Shown here in pieces: positions 1 through 12,540 of a stretch of 64,000 nt of DNA (position 1 is the first letter of the stretch; every line of letters starts with the position of its first letter). A program made the translations under genes and the position numbers. Source of the DNA: Linepithema humile (lineage: Eukaryota; Arthropoda; Insecta; Hymenoptera; Formicidae); NCBI RefSeq assembly GCF_040581485.1, contig NC_090130.1, positions 16,557,656 through 16,621,655 on the forward strand. Direction: 5' to 3'. The notes below the pieces were generated by a model. That model made no database searches. It saw nothing but the letters and a program-made list of their open reading frames with translations, and was not told where the DNA came from.

Positions 1-540
1 GTTAGTCGAACTTGTTCTCTTAAGCTCGACTAGTCGTTGTTTTCCTCATTAGTCAAAGCAGTACATTTCTACCGATAGTGCACCCGTGCACCGCATTGCC
101 AACACTCTTTATTTTGATCAATTTTACTCCTTTGAAATTTATTATAGAATTGAAAATTAATAGGACTCCTAATGATAATAATTAAATTTTAAAGAAAGGG
201 GCTAATGAGTCGTTGCTAGATGTTTGTGCAAACATATTGTTGCGTCCTCACCGTTTTGACTTTTGTCGCCTGATATCGCGTTTGACAGCTGATGGAACCA
301 CGATCGATATATTAATTTGCGGAGTTAATAAAAGAAGATACCCGAGTCAAAATTTAGCGTCTCTTTTAATGCTCATACAGCCTATATGAACCTATTTTTA
401 CGGAATTAGAACCTAGAACTCCTCTTTTAAAACTTGATCTCCTATAATTTGACGTTGAAATACTACTTTAAACCTATAGAGTCTCACAAAATAGATTGTA
501 TTACTGCGAGAACTCCTCCATTAAACCTCGAACTTTTATC

Positions 541-542
541 TA

Positions 543-576
<34 letters not shown>

Positions 577-641
577 ATATATATATATATTGATTATATA
601 TATATATATATATATATAATCAAAATGTATATATACATACA

Positions 642-672
<31 letters not shown>

Positions 673-712
673 GCACACGCACGCGCCACGCACACGCACA
701 CGCACACACATT
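541..712. repeat. (TA)n and (CA/CG)n microsatellites
   Basis: Two adjacent simple repeats: alternating TA from about 541 to 622, then CA/CG dinucleotides from about 638 to 712. The open frame across them is a low-complexity product. I see no gene in the rest of 1-935, which is AT-rich. Confidence 0.9.
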
Positions 713-935
713 CTTATATATTATAAATACGTTTCTTTTTTCACATAAGAAAAGTTTCTTTCAGAAATTATAGGCTTATAATATTGTTAGTTTTTGAAGA
801 AAATCTTATCTCTCTTAAACCACTTTTCTCTAAGAGTCGAAAAAATTAATAAAATGCATATAAATAATAATAAATTAAAGATTTTCATTACATGCTCTAA
901 TTATTAATATAAAAAGAAATAAATGCAATATTTTT

Positions 936-3466
936 TTATTCAAGTTCTTTTTTATTAATAGGCAAAGCAACAAATGCTTGCTCTTTTAATTTTACATAAA
1001 TACAAGTTGTTATCAGTGCTTCAACTGAAATAGCTTTCACGATATTTGTTGCGTGACATTTGTGTAAAAATGACTTACTTGTATATATAAAATGATCACC
1101 TTGCGCAACAAATACTTCATCGCTAACAAATTCTCGAATAATTACATAATGTTGACTATCGCATTCACATACAGCTCGCATACAATTACAATTTAACAGC
1201 TTGATAAAACAGTATATCGATGCAAACTTTATGTGGTTATTATCCAGATACTGTGCAACAGAAGAGTGCGTTTGTAAATTGTCTTTATACATTTCAGATA
1301 TATAAAGATAATTTTCTTTTAAAAGTTTAAAATATTGCCATATTGAAATGTTATTAATTACTAAGCCAGTACGTTGAATTGCATTAAAAATATAATCTGG
1401 TACTTCTTCCACAATTTTAATAAACACCTACGCTATAACAGTGTTCGTGTATTCGTTCTATTATTTTTACTTGTCTTTTTTTTTCGCAAACAAAAATCTC
1501 GAATATCACCATGAGGTAGTGACTCTATAAAACGTACCATTTTTATATATTGATATTGTGATTGTGCTATTTGGCTATCAATGTGGCTTGTTCCATGTAT
1601 TAATTTTAACAGCTTTCCATTTAAGCTCTCATATTCATAGCATGTGTTGGCCCACAACGGTCCAAGATTCTTTACACAATCTGGTAAATGCAATAGTTGA
1701 TGAAAGTTAATAGAACAAAATTCAATACCATATAAAAATTGAAATTCTCTTACGAATCTATGTAATAAGTCTCGTGCTATTTCTATCATATGGTTAGTAA
1801 TCGAGTCTGAACTTAAAATAGCTAATATACTACTATCAATCTTAAAAAATGTTCAAAATAATCTAAATGCATGATTCCTTCAAAGATAGGTATAGAATAA
1901 TAGAAACAAAACATTTTTAGTTCTGACGCTTTCCAATAAATCAAATCTGCAACTGAACGTGGCATACAATGAATAAATTTTGGTGGTTTGATAGCTATTA
2001 ATCGACTATTTACTTCATTAATAACAGCGTGCAATGAAAAAACACAATTTTTATACTTAGCATCAGATACTAATGTTAAATTTTTTTTAATGGTACCATC
2101 ATCAGCACAGTGCATACGATCTATACCTATACCTTTAATGAAATCTGGCATAATTTTTGAAAAGGCACTATAGCCTTTTACTCCCATAATTGGGTGGATC
2201 TGGCGTCGCTAAATTCGCATATTTAATAGTTTGTTCTGAAGTTCGTAATTCTATTTGATTTTCACATGGATATACATGAAGGAAACCTTTTGAGATTGGA
2301 ACTCTTTGACCTTTACATAAACATGATGGACAACCAAAATCGCCGTTGAATTGAATAAAATTTAAACATTCGCTTTTTGCGGGAAGATCACATATTCCCA
2401 TTAGAGTTACTCCTCTAACAATAATGTTGTTGTTGTTAGGAAGATTAATTTCGATTCCATTAGCAATTTCTTCTAATTCTGGTCGAAACTTGTAAATAAA
2501 AGAATTCATGTGTGGTTTTTTATCGTCAAACCAGTAACCTAAAAATAGAGTATTTTCTCTTTTTTTACGTTCGTTAAATGATAATTCATTAATTGTTAAG
2601 TATACAGGCCATAAACTAATTTTTAATGACTTAAACACTGGTATACCATCAGTATATCAACTAAAAGAAATATTGTGAGGATTAGACAAGAAACCATTAT
2701 TAATCCATGCTTGATATAATTGTCCATCATAAATATCTGTGATAACATCGGGGGAAGGTATTGGTTTTTGAAATCGCCATTGAAGTTTTTCATAAAAACC
2801 GTTCCTCATGTACATTTCTTTTAGCTGATTCACAATAGGTAATTGAGCACAATAAGAATTCTTTTTTCTCGGGCATGATGGACACTCATCATACAATGTT
2901 CTTAATTCTCGAGTACAAAAGTTACAGTAATAATTTTTAATAATATTAGTTTCACTAAGATGAAAATATTTTCGAAATTTATACAAACTATTTTTTTTTA
3001 AATCTTCCTGTAAGCAATGTAATTGTAGAGCCAAAATGATATCTTCTATGCATGTCATTGTCAGATTATGGTGTAAAAGAAGAGTTAAAATTATTAACAT
3101 GCTTCCTCTAACAGTTATTCCGGCACCACGATATAACGGTTGATCATCATTTCCGATATCGTTATTATAGAGTATCTGTTCTTCGTCATCTTGTTCTTCA
3201 TTACTTGAATCACTATATTCTTCGTCACTTTTTTCACTTATATAAAAATTTTCTTGTTCTATTTGATTGCGCTCTTCTTCATTTTCTAAATAATCTGCGT
3301 AATCATTATCGCTACTCTCGTTGCTGCTTTCTAAAGCTTTCGTTGTGTTGTTTAGATTTTGATCACACAATTGATTGCTATAAGAAATTAAATTTTTTAA
3401 GTCATAAAAATTTATTACAATGTACATAATCATTGCAGCAATATGTTTTGTACATATTTTGTACAC
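936..3466 (-). pseudogene. tnp2-like (CMC/EnSpm-type) transposase, broken
   Basis: Five consecutive minus-strand blocks (3466-2657, 2638-2168, 2187-1822, 1789-1433, 1427-936) read as one protein. Order: an acidic N-terminal region; a Cys-rich knuckle (CNFCTREL, then CPSCPRKKNSYC); the DGIPVFKSLKISLWP motif; FNGDFGCPSCLC; GIDRMHC; PRSVADLIYWKASE with FYYSIPIFEG; and a C-terminal block with LHLPDCV and GPLWANTCYEYESLNG. This order matches insect transposase-domain proteins of the tnp2/CMC type, which cut and paste DNA. A TGA replaces a sense codon between SFS and YTDGIPVF (near 2655). Frameshifts occur near 2180, 1810 and 1430, so the gene is dead. Terminal repeats were not identified. The family call rests on remembered motif order. 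Confidence 0.72.
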
Positions 3467-3784
3467 AAAAAAAATGATTTACAAAATAATACAATAGCAA
3501 AAAATTAATTATTACATGAAATCAAAAATAAAATAATAAAAATACTTTACTAGGCTATCAAAATTCTTATTGTGTTTACAAAACGTTTTGTTTTAATGTT
3601 AACAAAACTTCAGTAGATTCAACAAATTTTTCTTATTGGCTACACAATAAAAAAACCTTTTCTGTATATTACTTTAGTTACATAATATTTGCATGTCTAA
3701 ATGAGAATATAAAAGCATACTTTATTCAACCATAATTTTTTATTGCAAACTTTATAATAATAACTAAATTTAAAAAATAACTTA

Positions 3785-4006
3785 TCAATTTAGATTATCC
3801 ACATTTTCATCATTGATGTTATAAAAAATTTTGTTGAGTCGATTACGTTGTTGTCTTATACCCACTTCTTGCAGCGATTTATACGACATATTGTTTAAAT
3901 ATGTATTTTTTAATAATACAACAATAGTGCCAGTCTGTTTTTGCACTAAATAAGCACAGGAATTGCTGCAGTTGTTCAGAGAACGTCGTATAAAAGTAGA
4001 GCACAA
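3785..4006 (-). other. possible 5' exon of the broken transposase
   Basis: A 73-codon minus-strand frame lies upstream of the tnp2-like pseudogene. Its end (motif QEVGIRQQRNRLNKIF, then acidic NDEN) resembles the basic-then-acidic start of such proteins. I found no convincing splice donor, so it may be chance. The rest of 3467-4011 is AT-rich and shows nothing. Confidence 0.2.
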
Positions 4007-4011
4007 AATAT

Positions 4012-4254
4012 ATCAAGAGACACGGTAGTGTCTCGCGCCAAGTTCACGCGTAGCGCAAGACCGACCGTGTCTCTTTACGCGAGACCGAAAGTTGAGACGA
4101 GCCGAGATTATCGGATCTCAGTAATGCCTGAGCCGATCGATTTAAAAATAGGCTCAATCGATAGCGCTTACCCAAAATATATAATAAAAGTATGCTTGTT
4201 TTTGCTCTATATGCTGTATAAATAAAGATATTAAAGTCTAAAGTCGAAATGTCA
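4012..4254 (+). repeat. structured interspersed repeat, copy 1 of 4
   Basis: A ~240-bp unit starting ATCAAGAGACACGGTAGTG and ending near AAAGTCGAAATGTC. It recurs in the same orientation at 13441, 27316 and 27678. The 5' end can fold two ways: GAGACAC with GTGTCTC, or ACACGGT with ACCGTGT about 45 bases on. A second hairpin, GAGATtatcggATCTC, lies in the middle. I saw no clear tRNA promoter boxes. The short frame inside drifts between copies and is probably not coding. Confidence 0.7.
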
Positions 4255-5039
4255 TGAAAACTATGAAAATTATTTCAGTCGTCTGGGATGTACTTTATAA
4301 ATTCTTGCCGATAGATGGCTAGTATCTCAGATGTACACATATCGGCATGTATCGCCGGCAACGCATGCGCAAGCCATGTACATGCGAAGCGCGGAGCTCA
4401 CATGTACAATGTGACTTGCGCATATATGCGGTAATCCTTTCATTCCTGCTGCTGCTGCTGCTGTTTGTGTCTCAAATCTGGCCACACAGCGGTATACGTG
4501 TGTGAAATAAAATATGTGTAATACTCCTACATTGCTGATTGTGCTTGAGAATTTTGAAAAATATTACGGTGCGGATGATATTTGTTTCTCACTTTAGAGC
4601 AGACTCTGTGCGTTGTGCGCAAGCGTTGTACCTATACATATATCCCGTACGCAGGCTACAGACGTCGCGCACGTGCAGAACGGCCAAATCGTGGTAATAT
4701 AATGTAATATCTGCTAGTTTCTATTTTTCATTGTCAGTATAAATTGTGAACATGTTAAAAATAATTATATGTAGTATATTGTTTTTAAATAACTAATCAA
4801 ATGAATAATACGTACTAACATATTTAATTAATTATCTAACTCATGTACTCAATGTATTTGAATATCGTTTTTGAAAGCCACTTATAAATTGCAAATTGAA
4901 TTTAACTATGTAATACGAGTTTGTAATTCTATTTATACCAACTAGAATTAAATTATTTATTAAACTGAAAGAGATGATAATAGGTCAGGGCCTAATAGAG
5001 ACTAAATGAAATAGATAATTATAAACGTTGTAATATATA
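4255..5039. other. intergenic, no gene seen
   Basis: There is a locally GC-richer patch (about 4300-4480) with CGCATGCGC-like palindromes and a short CTG run at 4447-4463, followed by AT-rich sequence. I recognise no gene. Confidence 0.5.
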
Positions 5040-5395
5040 CAGGGTGTCCCATTTAACTTGAGACAACTAAATATTTCGAAAAATAAGCATTGTACGAAAA
5101 AATGTCCCAAATAAACTTTTAATATTATTAAGGGGAACGTCTGCCTGTGTAAAAATTAACCTGCCGCCACCGCTCCTTGGGGGTGGGGCAAGTGGCAACT
5201 TTGAAATTTTAAATAGGAACCCCTATTTTTTATTGCAGATTCGAATTTCTTGGAAAAAAATACGTAAGTTTTGTCCGAGACATTTTTTCGAATCGTGATA
5301 GATGGCGCTGTAATCAGTGAAAATTAGTTTTTGCCATTTTCTCTCACCATCGGGGTGCTTTATTTCGGTGAGTCCCCTCGCCTCTCACTATTCAA

Positions 5396-5620
5396 TTACA
5401 ATAAATGCTCGAAATGATGACTTTCCATTTCGATGCATTTATTAACTCGAGCTTGGAATGCTTGTACACATGTAGAAAGTGTATCTGGCGTTATTTGTGC
5501 GCAAGCATATCTAATACGTTCCACCATGTTTTCTCGAGTATTTGGTACTTTTGTATACACTTTCTCTTTAAGGTAACATAAAATTATTTCAACTTTCTTC
5601 TCTAAAGATAAATAATCCAT
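5396..5620 (-). pseudogene. internally deleted mariner-like transposase
   Basis: A 74-codon frame. The first ~14 residues (MDYLSLEKKVEIIL) match the usual N-terminus of a mariner/Tc3-like transposase family. The remainder (YLKEKVY...VPNTREN...ending HHFEHLL) matches its extreme C-terminus after the DDE catalytic core. The central ~300 residues expected of the family are absent, so no DNA-binding or catalytic domain remains. The other arm (5889-6126, plus strand) has the same start but an 18-bp duplication (AAAGTTGAAATAATTTT repeated) and then a stop. The family match is from memory of its conserved ends. Confidence 0.7.
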
Positions 5621-5888
5621 TATTTATTTACTGACATAAAGAACGCGTCCGTAAAAAAACAAGTAGCTAGCGTACGTATTACTGAAATTTACTTGACTTG
5701 AAATTTAAAGAATCCAGTTATTGAAGAATTGTTCTGACTTAATTTCTTTCATTTATTTTGTTTCTCCTTTTCAGTATTTTCAGTATTTCAGAAATTTACT
5801 ACATTTGTAGATGCCTCATAGTTTTGGTACGCTAGCTACTTGTTTTTTTACGGACGCGTTCTTTATTTCAGCCATTATTAAATAAATA

Positions 5889-6126
5889 ATGGATTATTTA
5901 TCTTTAGAGAAGAAAGTTGAAATAATTTTGAAAGTTGAAATAATTTTACCTTAAAGAAAAAGAGTATACAAAAATACCAAATACTCGAGAAAACATGGTG
6001 GAACGTATTAGATATGCTTGCGCACAAATAACGCCAGATACACTTTCTACATGTGTACAAGCATTCCAAGCTCGAGTTAATAAATGCATCAAAATGGAAA
6101 GTCATCATTTCGAGCATTTATTGTAA
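5889..6126 (+). pseudogene. mirror copy of the deleted transposase, frameshifted
   Basis: The right-arm counterpart of the 5396-5620 frame. It begins ATGGATTATTTATC at 5889, is broken by a short direct duplication near 5925-5950, and then continues through the same C-terminal sequence to the stop near 6126. Confidence 0.7.
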
Positions 6127-6483
6127 TTGAATAGTGAGAGGCGAGGGGACTCACCGAAATAAAGCACCCCGATGGTGAGAGAAAATGGCAAAAACTAATT
6201 TTCACTGATTACAGCGCCATCTATCACGATTCGAAAAAATGTCTCGGACAAAACTTACGTATTTTTTTCCGAGGAATCCGAATCTGTAATAAAAAAATGG
6301 AGGTTCTTATTTGAAATTTTAAAGTTGCCACCCGCCCCACCCCCAAGGGGCGGTGGGGGCGGGTTAATTTTTATACAGCCAGACGTCCCCCTTGATAATA
6401 TTAAAAATTTATTTGGGACATTTTTTCGTACAATGCTTATTTTTCGAAATATTTAGTTGTCTCAAGTTAAATGGGACACCCTG

Positions 6484-7540
6484 CATAGAGAAGAAAATGA
6501 TTGGATTGAAGCTGATGATGCTTCAATTAGAAAAACACAATGGCCTAGAAACAATATGATACTTACAGAATTTTGTATTTTTGTAACTTAATTAATTAAA
6601 GAGGACCGTCGTATGCTGTATACTGAAAGTACGACTGGGGTGATAATGGGCCGTCTTTAGCAAAATCTAACTGATATTTCATTATTTTAGCTTTAAAAAA
6701 CACTGTCGTATATATATCATTAAAAAAAAATATCTATCAATTACCTTTTTTAAAAAAAAAGGTAAAATAAAGGTGCCAAGTACACGCTCTTGTCACAATC
6801 AAAACAAATTACTAAAAAAAAGAAATAATATCTCAAAAAATAACCTTTTCAAAAAAAAAACTTGGCGTTGCTACAGTAAACTACATGTTAACTTACATGA
6901 TGTCAACTTATTACATTATGTCAATTAATCGTCAATTGTTATATTATTACGAATTTTTTTGCTTTATAATATTTTGAGGTGTAGCAACGCCAAGTTTTTT
7001 TGCGTTTTTTAATATAAATATTTTTTTATTTTAATTAAATTTTTTTAATATTTAAAAATTTTTTTTGCTAAAATATTTTTATTTTTTTAATATTTTTTTT
7101 TATTTTTTTTAATTATGAGTTTAATTTGTTATAATATATATAGTATATGTAATATTATAAATAATATATATCGTATAGTATATGTAATAATATATATAAT
7201 ATATATAGTATAGTATATGTAAAATATGGTGAAATATAGTATGCAATATAATAATATATGTACGACAGCATTTGTTTAGATTTTTTTTTTAATATATACG
7301 ACAGCTTTATGTACAAAAGTTTTATAGAAGAGTTTTATAGAAATAGTGTACAACTTTTTTCATAGTTCTTTAATCCCACTTAGCGTCATTTCCTGATATC
7401 ATATTTTTTTATAGTTTTAATATACACAACAGCATTACTTGTTGAAAGGTTTTAATATGTACGACAGCTTTTTTTGAAAGGGTAATATATACGACTGGTT
7501 TTTTGATAGGTAAGATATACAGTGGAATGTGTGTCACGTT
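6484..7540 (+). repeat. interspersed repeat with short ORF and hairpin
   Basis: This starts directly after fold-back element A. Bases 6492-6591 encode a short peptide with core WIEADDASIRKTQWPRNN that recurs, diverged, at 30310. A GAGGACCGTCGTAT block and a GTGCCAAGTACACGC block (near 6775) follow, also shared with 30.57-30.75 kb. Bases 6858-7001 form a hairpin (ACTTGGCGTTGCTACA against its complement). Four TACGACAGC-like motifs lie between 7260 and 7495. The type of element is unknown. Confidence 0.45.
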
Positions 7541-7947
7541 AGATTAGGAGACTGCGCGGCGTGCCCCCGCAACAGATTTTGTGCGCGTGGAAGGAGAAAA
7601 TTCCCCTAACGCGGCGTTGTAGATATTCTCATTTGCCGCCTTTTTCAACCCATTCTTTTCTGGCCGTTTTGCCATTGAACATTTTTGATAGATCCTGCGC
7701 GAAAATGTGACCGAAATTTTTGGTCAGTTATTCATATTTATAGTGGTTTAATAAGAGTTGATTTATATGAACGTTTTGTTTATACGAACTGTGCAAATGC
7801 GCGCGCGTGTAGAAACATGCCCTAGCCTAAAGTGACGCAATCACGGTGAGCCGGTGAGCTTTAGCAATTGCTGTGCAAGTCTCGTAATACTAAGTGTTTG
7901 TAGTGTGTTTATGAATACATAATTCACTGTTTTGTTAATAAAGTGCA
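7541..7947 (+). other. region upstream of BEN-type pseudogene
   Basis: A GC-richer ~400 bp leading to the ATG at 7948. It may be an old promoter and 5' UTR. No clear TATA box was seen. Confidence 0.3.
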
Positions 7948-8131
7948 ATGCCACGTCCAAAGAAACAGTTTGCGCTTATCTGGTGGCTTTCCAGTGGCCA
8001 AACAGACGTCGTGTCCTTATCAATTATTCCAAAAAAATATCGACAAGTCAATGCAATCGCCACACTTGTTTGGAAAAATTTTAAGACAAAAGCAGAAACA
8101 AAGGAAGAAGCCAAAGTGATTGCTATAAACA

Positions 8132-8923
8132 GTAAGTATTTATTATTTTGTTTAATTAAACTTTTTTGGTTATGTAATTGTGTTCTTTGGTTATGTAATT
8201 GTGTTCTTGCTATTTAACCTCCCGCACTGCAACCTTTGAAAATCCAGGCGAAATTTTCATCGTCATTGTTTAATTTCTTTTATTTTTTCCTACTTTTATT
8301 AAAAAACGACTTAAACATTTCACTTAAACATATTACTTGTACATTAAATGAAACATTTTAATATCTCAAAAATTTTTCAGATTTTTTTAAAGTTTAGAGC
8401 AATAAATAATATAGCCTGGGAATAAGAAGGCACAGATTGCCCCCCGGCCACGTTAGTAAAAAATAATCTTGCCGGCAAAAAATTCATTTTTATAATCTTT
8501 TTTTTAAATTGTTAAATTGCTAATGTTTAACATACATTTTTTGTTATATATATTTGCCAGTTGTTATTAGCTAAAACTACATAATAGAATAATAAAATAT
8601 ATTAAAATGTTAACATAATAAAATAAATTAAAATAGTAAAAAAATTCAACATTTTTGGGAAGAAAATCGATTATTTTATATTACTTAATGAACTTGTATA
8701 TATAATAAACAGTTTACCTTCTTTATAAAAAATACAAAATTTTTAATTTTAATCTTAATTAATAATATGTATGTACAAAAAAATTTGATTTTTAAATATA
8801 CAATTTAAATATATAAAAATAAAAATATAGATAAATATAAAAATGTAAAAATAAATGTAAATGTATAAAATATATAATTATAAATATATAAAAAAATAAA
8901 AAACTAATATTATGTATATAACC

Positions 8924-8978
<55 letters not shown>

Positions 8979-9019
8979 ATAAAATGAATATATTCTATCT
9001 CATCAATTTATTTTTTTAG
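8132..9019 (+). other. intron 1 of BEN-type pseudogene, with (TA)n
   Basis: AT-rich, bounded by GTAAGT and TTTTTTTAG. It contains a TA microsatellite at about 8929-8974. No other gene was seen. Confidence 0.5.
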
Positions 9020-10504
9020 ACGATGAAAATGAACTTCACCGACAAATAATAAGTTGTGGAGATATTTATGATTCATCAAAACAAATTTTCTCCGCAGAAG
9101 TATTAAACAAACAAAAAACCATTTCCAAAAATCAGACTGTGACAAAAAAATATAAAAAAATCCGTTAAAAAAAGAGTTGAAGAAAACATTCGAAAGAGTG
9201 ATCCTATATTCAACATTGAAAATATTGAGCCCAAATGTTTGCAAAAATTGATTACACCATCAGTTTCATATCATGATGTGAATCATGTTTTACCATCATT
9301 GTCTTCATGTACCACTAAATTTGATCTATCTCAATGCAATAATAATGATAATCCAAAACGTTCATGTCAACCATTGCAATGTTACTCAAGTATGAATTCA
9401 TGTTCAAGACAACAATATTCTACATCAGTATCAGTTACTACACATCTACAAATTTATTTCCTTCAACTACTATTTCACGAAAAACAAGTTTTCAGTTTTC
9501 ACCAAATTTGACATCAAATTACAGTCAATCTAAAAGTCTATTACCAAATAAAACACAAAATAAAATTATCTCACCAATCTCTAAGCATTCTACACTTCCA
9601 AATTCTTTTCCATCAACATCTGCTAATTCTGAGCCAGAATTCATTAAACAAAATGTGAATAAATTATGCACAACAACAGAAACTTCTGATGAAGAAAAAA
9701 GTCTCGAAGGAGATGAGTCAAATAATGAAAACAATTCTGTTTTCAGTTCTAATACTTCGGATGATGAAAACAATAATGTTGGTTCTGAAATTTTTTCTCA
9801 AATTAAATTAGGAATAGGTAAGTGTTTAAAATTTATCTTAATAACAACTTTATCATATAATGCAAAAATAATGCAACTGTTTGAGTAACATTTATCACAT
9901 TTGTTTGCGATTCAAATACAATAAATTTGATACAAAAAATTATGTAAGAGAAAATCATAATTGCTATTTTACACTTTACACTAAAAAATTTTTTAAATAG
10001 AATTGATTATTATTAGAATGTGTTGAGCTTATGAAAGAGTCTTATATACTGTTAAATATTACGTGATGTTATAATATTATATATAATTAAAATTATTTTT
10101 TGGTTACAGTAACATACAGAGATATTTACTTTCAACAACAATTATAGAAAGCAATGATTGCATCGCACGAAAATCGATTAAAAATAAATATAAATTCTGA
10201 AAAAACATTTCCGGTAGCGTATATGCATTATAATAGTTAACATTTAAATAAAAATGAAAAGTTATACAGGCAATATACAAGTAATATGTAATTGCATTTT
10301 GATTGTTGCTTTGTTAAATGATATAATATTATCAGACGTTTTGGTCTCAATTCGACCTTCTCAAACAGACCTTCTTCAGTGTCTGTTTAATTAACAAAAA
10401 TTGGAATTATAAAACGCAAAATTTGAATGAGTCAAAAAAGTTATCAGATATTTAGTGATAAGTTGCACTGATAAATTTTTTAAATAGATATTATATTCAA
10501 ATTT

Positions 10505-10735
10505 ATCTTCAGACAGAAATACTTATACAGAAAAAGGTCCAAATTAAGACTGAAACGTTTGATAATATTGTATCACTTAATAAAGCAATAATCAAAATAC
10601 AACCACATTATGCATATTGCTCGTATAGTTTTTCATTTTTATTTGAATTTTAACGAGTACATCTAAAATAGTTAACATTTAATAAAAAAATAAATTTAAA
10701 AAAATTTTTTTGCGTTGAATCTTTTTCAGATATCA
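10505..10735. repeat. left arm of ~230-bp inverted repeat
   Basis: This arm (TTCAGACAGAAATACTTATA and on to GAATCTTTTTCAGATATCA) is the near reverse complement of 12541-12775. Between the arms lie the BEN exon, an orphan exon, a hairpin and a duplicated exon fragment. A diverged third copy occupies about 10230-10400. The arms carry the AAACGTTTgat / GAAACGTTT motif seen near PLE ends elsewhere in the window. Confidence 0.7.
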
Positions 10736-11076
10736 TATCACTATTTTGAAGAAGGAAACGGAAAGGTATAAATATTAATGAAAGTTGGAAATGCAACGAA
10801 TCAAATATTTTCCTTTATGATTAAACATTATAATAACTTTTATAGGTCGAAATCGCACCAAATTGTGGTTTTTATTTATCAAAAACGCGAGCATCAATGA
10901 TTGAGCTTGAAGCGCTAACTCGGAATGATTGGAAAATATTGGTTCGAGAGACACTTTTAGATGTTTATGGTGCAAGTATTGTAAACTATTCTGCAACTGG
11001 GAAAAGAGGCTCTCGACCAGGAATAGACTACAAACTATTTAAAGGATTATATGATATGCATGATTTAAAAAAATAA

Positions 11077-11599
11077 TTAAGAAATAATTTTTTTAAAAAT
11101 CTGAAAAATTTTTGCTAAAAATTGAATGTTATATTAATATATTATATTGTTTTCTTTGTAGAATGGGTAAATCAAAAATCATCAAAATCTGTTTCGACAA
11201 AAATGCTTATTGATTATTGTTAGAGTGAAGATTTCTTCTGGCCTTTGGAAGAGAGAGAGAGAGATAACGTGTGGTTCCATTCTTCTCTCTCTTACATTAT
11301 TAAAAGCTTTTTCTGTTGTTTTTGTTTTTTTTTCTCTTTACAGCGTAGCTGCGCCACGTTTTAGTTAGGCACTTCCATTAAGACCTTCGTTGAGGCCACA
11401 TCTAAGTTTCAGTTTTATATTATAAAAAGTATTATTAAGTAGTGTTAATAAATTAGAGATAAGCTTCGAAATTCAGAATATAATTAAGAAAGAGTGCGCA
11501 GTGCGTAAGATATATTTATAGAAATAAGGAAGTTAGCTGTATTCTAACTACTGCTGTCCTCCGTCCAACCTCGCGCATTCTGCCAATTATATTAATAAA
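11077..11599. other. intergenic; possible promoter region
   Basis: No gene was seen. A GA-rich patch at 11248-11264 faces a CT-rich patch at 11281-11294. This stretch leads into the exon-like frame at 11600. Confidence 0.4.
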
Positions 11600-11771
11600 A
11601 TGGCGTCAAATAAAAGAAAATATCAAAAATCTACAGAATCGCATCTGAAAAACAAAACTCAACAAGTAAAAAGAAAAAAGAAAATAAATGAATCACCATA
11701 CAAAACAACTATACAAGACCAACATCCATGTACTAGTAGAAATGATTACGAATCACAAACTGACTGTATAG
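11600..11771 (+). other. exon-like frame, basic Lys-rich start
   Basis: An ATG-started frame rich in Lys, Ser and Gln (MASNKRKYQKSTESHLKNKT...) runs into GGTAAATAC, a plausible donor. It may be the first exon of a second, BEN-associated transcript. A further exon-like piece (12071-12121, STDVFQKEDNYTLTSL then stop) follows a CAG acceptor. I do not recognise the protein. Confidence 0.3.
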
Positions 11772-12113
11772 GTAAATACTTTATTTTATTGAAATAGTTT
11801 CTCCCCATTTTATTGTTCTTACTTCTTTTTATTTTAATATTATTGTTATTAATTTACTGTCTAGATAATCTAATGTCACCAAACAACAGAGAAATAAACA
11901 ATCCATTTTATGGAGATTAACAAAACATGACAAGACGCTCGGTGAATATTTTTGGAACAGGTAAAAGTCGAGAAAACAATTTACAAATATAATATTATAT
12001 ATATAATATATAATATATAAAATTATTAAATATAAAATTATTGTTTATAGAATTAAATTTAACTTTTCAGTATCGACAGATGTATTTCAAAAAGAAGATA
12101 ACTACACGTTAAC

Positions 12114-12310
12114 ATCTCTGTAATTAAAAATACGATTTTTAATGAAAGTTTGAAATGTAACAAATCGATTATTTTTTTTATTTTTGCAAAAATACGATTA
12201 AAAACGATTAAACATCGTATTTTTAATCGTATTTTTGCAAAAATAAAAAAAAGAATCGATTTGTTACATTTCAAACTTTCATTAAAAATCGTATTTTTAA
12301 TTACAGAGAT
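12114..12310. repeat. near-perfect 197-bp hairpin (MITE-like)
   Basis: It opens ATCTCTGTAATTAAAAATAC and closes with the exact complement ending AATTACAGAGAT, with both arms pairing to the centre near 12212. The right end abuts the duplicated exon 2 fragment. No internal coding sequence is believable. I found no clear flanking duplication. Confidence 0.85.
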
Positions 12311-12529
12311 GATAATCCAAAACGTTCATGTCAACCATTGCAATGTTACTCAAGTATGAATTCATGTTCAAGACAACAATATTCTACATCAGTACCAGTT
12401 ACTACAACATCCACAAATTTATTTCCTTCAACTACTATTTCACGAAAAACAAGTTTTCAGTTTTCACCAAATTTGACATCAAATTACAGTCAATCTAAAA
12501 GTCTATTACCAAATAAAATCGAAAATTAA
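12311..12529 (+). pseudogene. duplicated fragment of BEN-gene exon 2
   Basis: This repeats 9347-9556 closely, encoding QCYSSMNSCSRQQYSTS through SQSKSLLPNK. It keeps the A that the upstream copy lost (ACTACAACATCC here, ACTACACATC there). It ends in a stop after KIEN where the parent continues, so it is a partial copy. Confidence 0.75.
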
Positions 12530-12540
12530 AATTATAACTT

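Larger units (their letters stand above)
5040..6483. mobile_element. fold-back element A (mariner-like derivative)
   Basis: A 1,444-bp palindrome. It opens CAGGGTGTCCCATTTAACTT at 5040 and closes with the reverse complement at 6483; the arms run ~700 bp to a centre near 5750. Each arm carries a remnant of the same internally deleted transposase gene. A close copy lies at 56753-58178. Both copies sit in ATATA-rich flanks, as expected of TA-targeting mariner-like elements, but an exact TA duplication could not be fixed. Confidence 0.85.
7948..11076 (+). pseudogene. BEN-domain gene, three exons, decayed
   Basis: Exon 1 (7948-8131) encodes FALIWWLSSGQTDVVSLSII...VNAIATLVWKNF, an N-terminal module I associate with insect BEN proteins, and ends at GTAAGT. 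Exon 2 (9020-9817) starts after a T-rich tract and AG. It is Ser/Thr/Asn-rich with an acidic end, and closes at GTAAGT. Exon 3 (10846-11076) follows TTTTATAG and encodes a BEN-like domain (NDWKILVRETLLDVYG, then NYSATGKRGSRPG) ending at TAA. BEN domains bind DNA in chromatin regulators and transposon-derived proteins. Exon 2 has a stop after YKKIR (~9166) and a one-base deletion near 9440 compared with its copy at 12418, so the gene is broken. Exon phases fit (exon 1 ends with one base, exon 2 supplies two). Confidence 0.55.

Noticed and set aside
484..711. 75-codon frame with VCVRVRVRG
   Set aside because: A translation of TA and CA/CG microsatellites.
4028..4225. 65-72-codon frames in the structured repeats (4028, 13436, 27332)
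   Set aside because: The start positions differ, copy 4 lacks the frame, and pairing rather than codons appears conserved.
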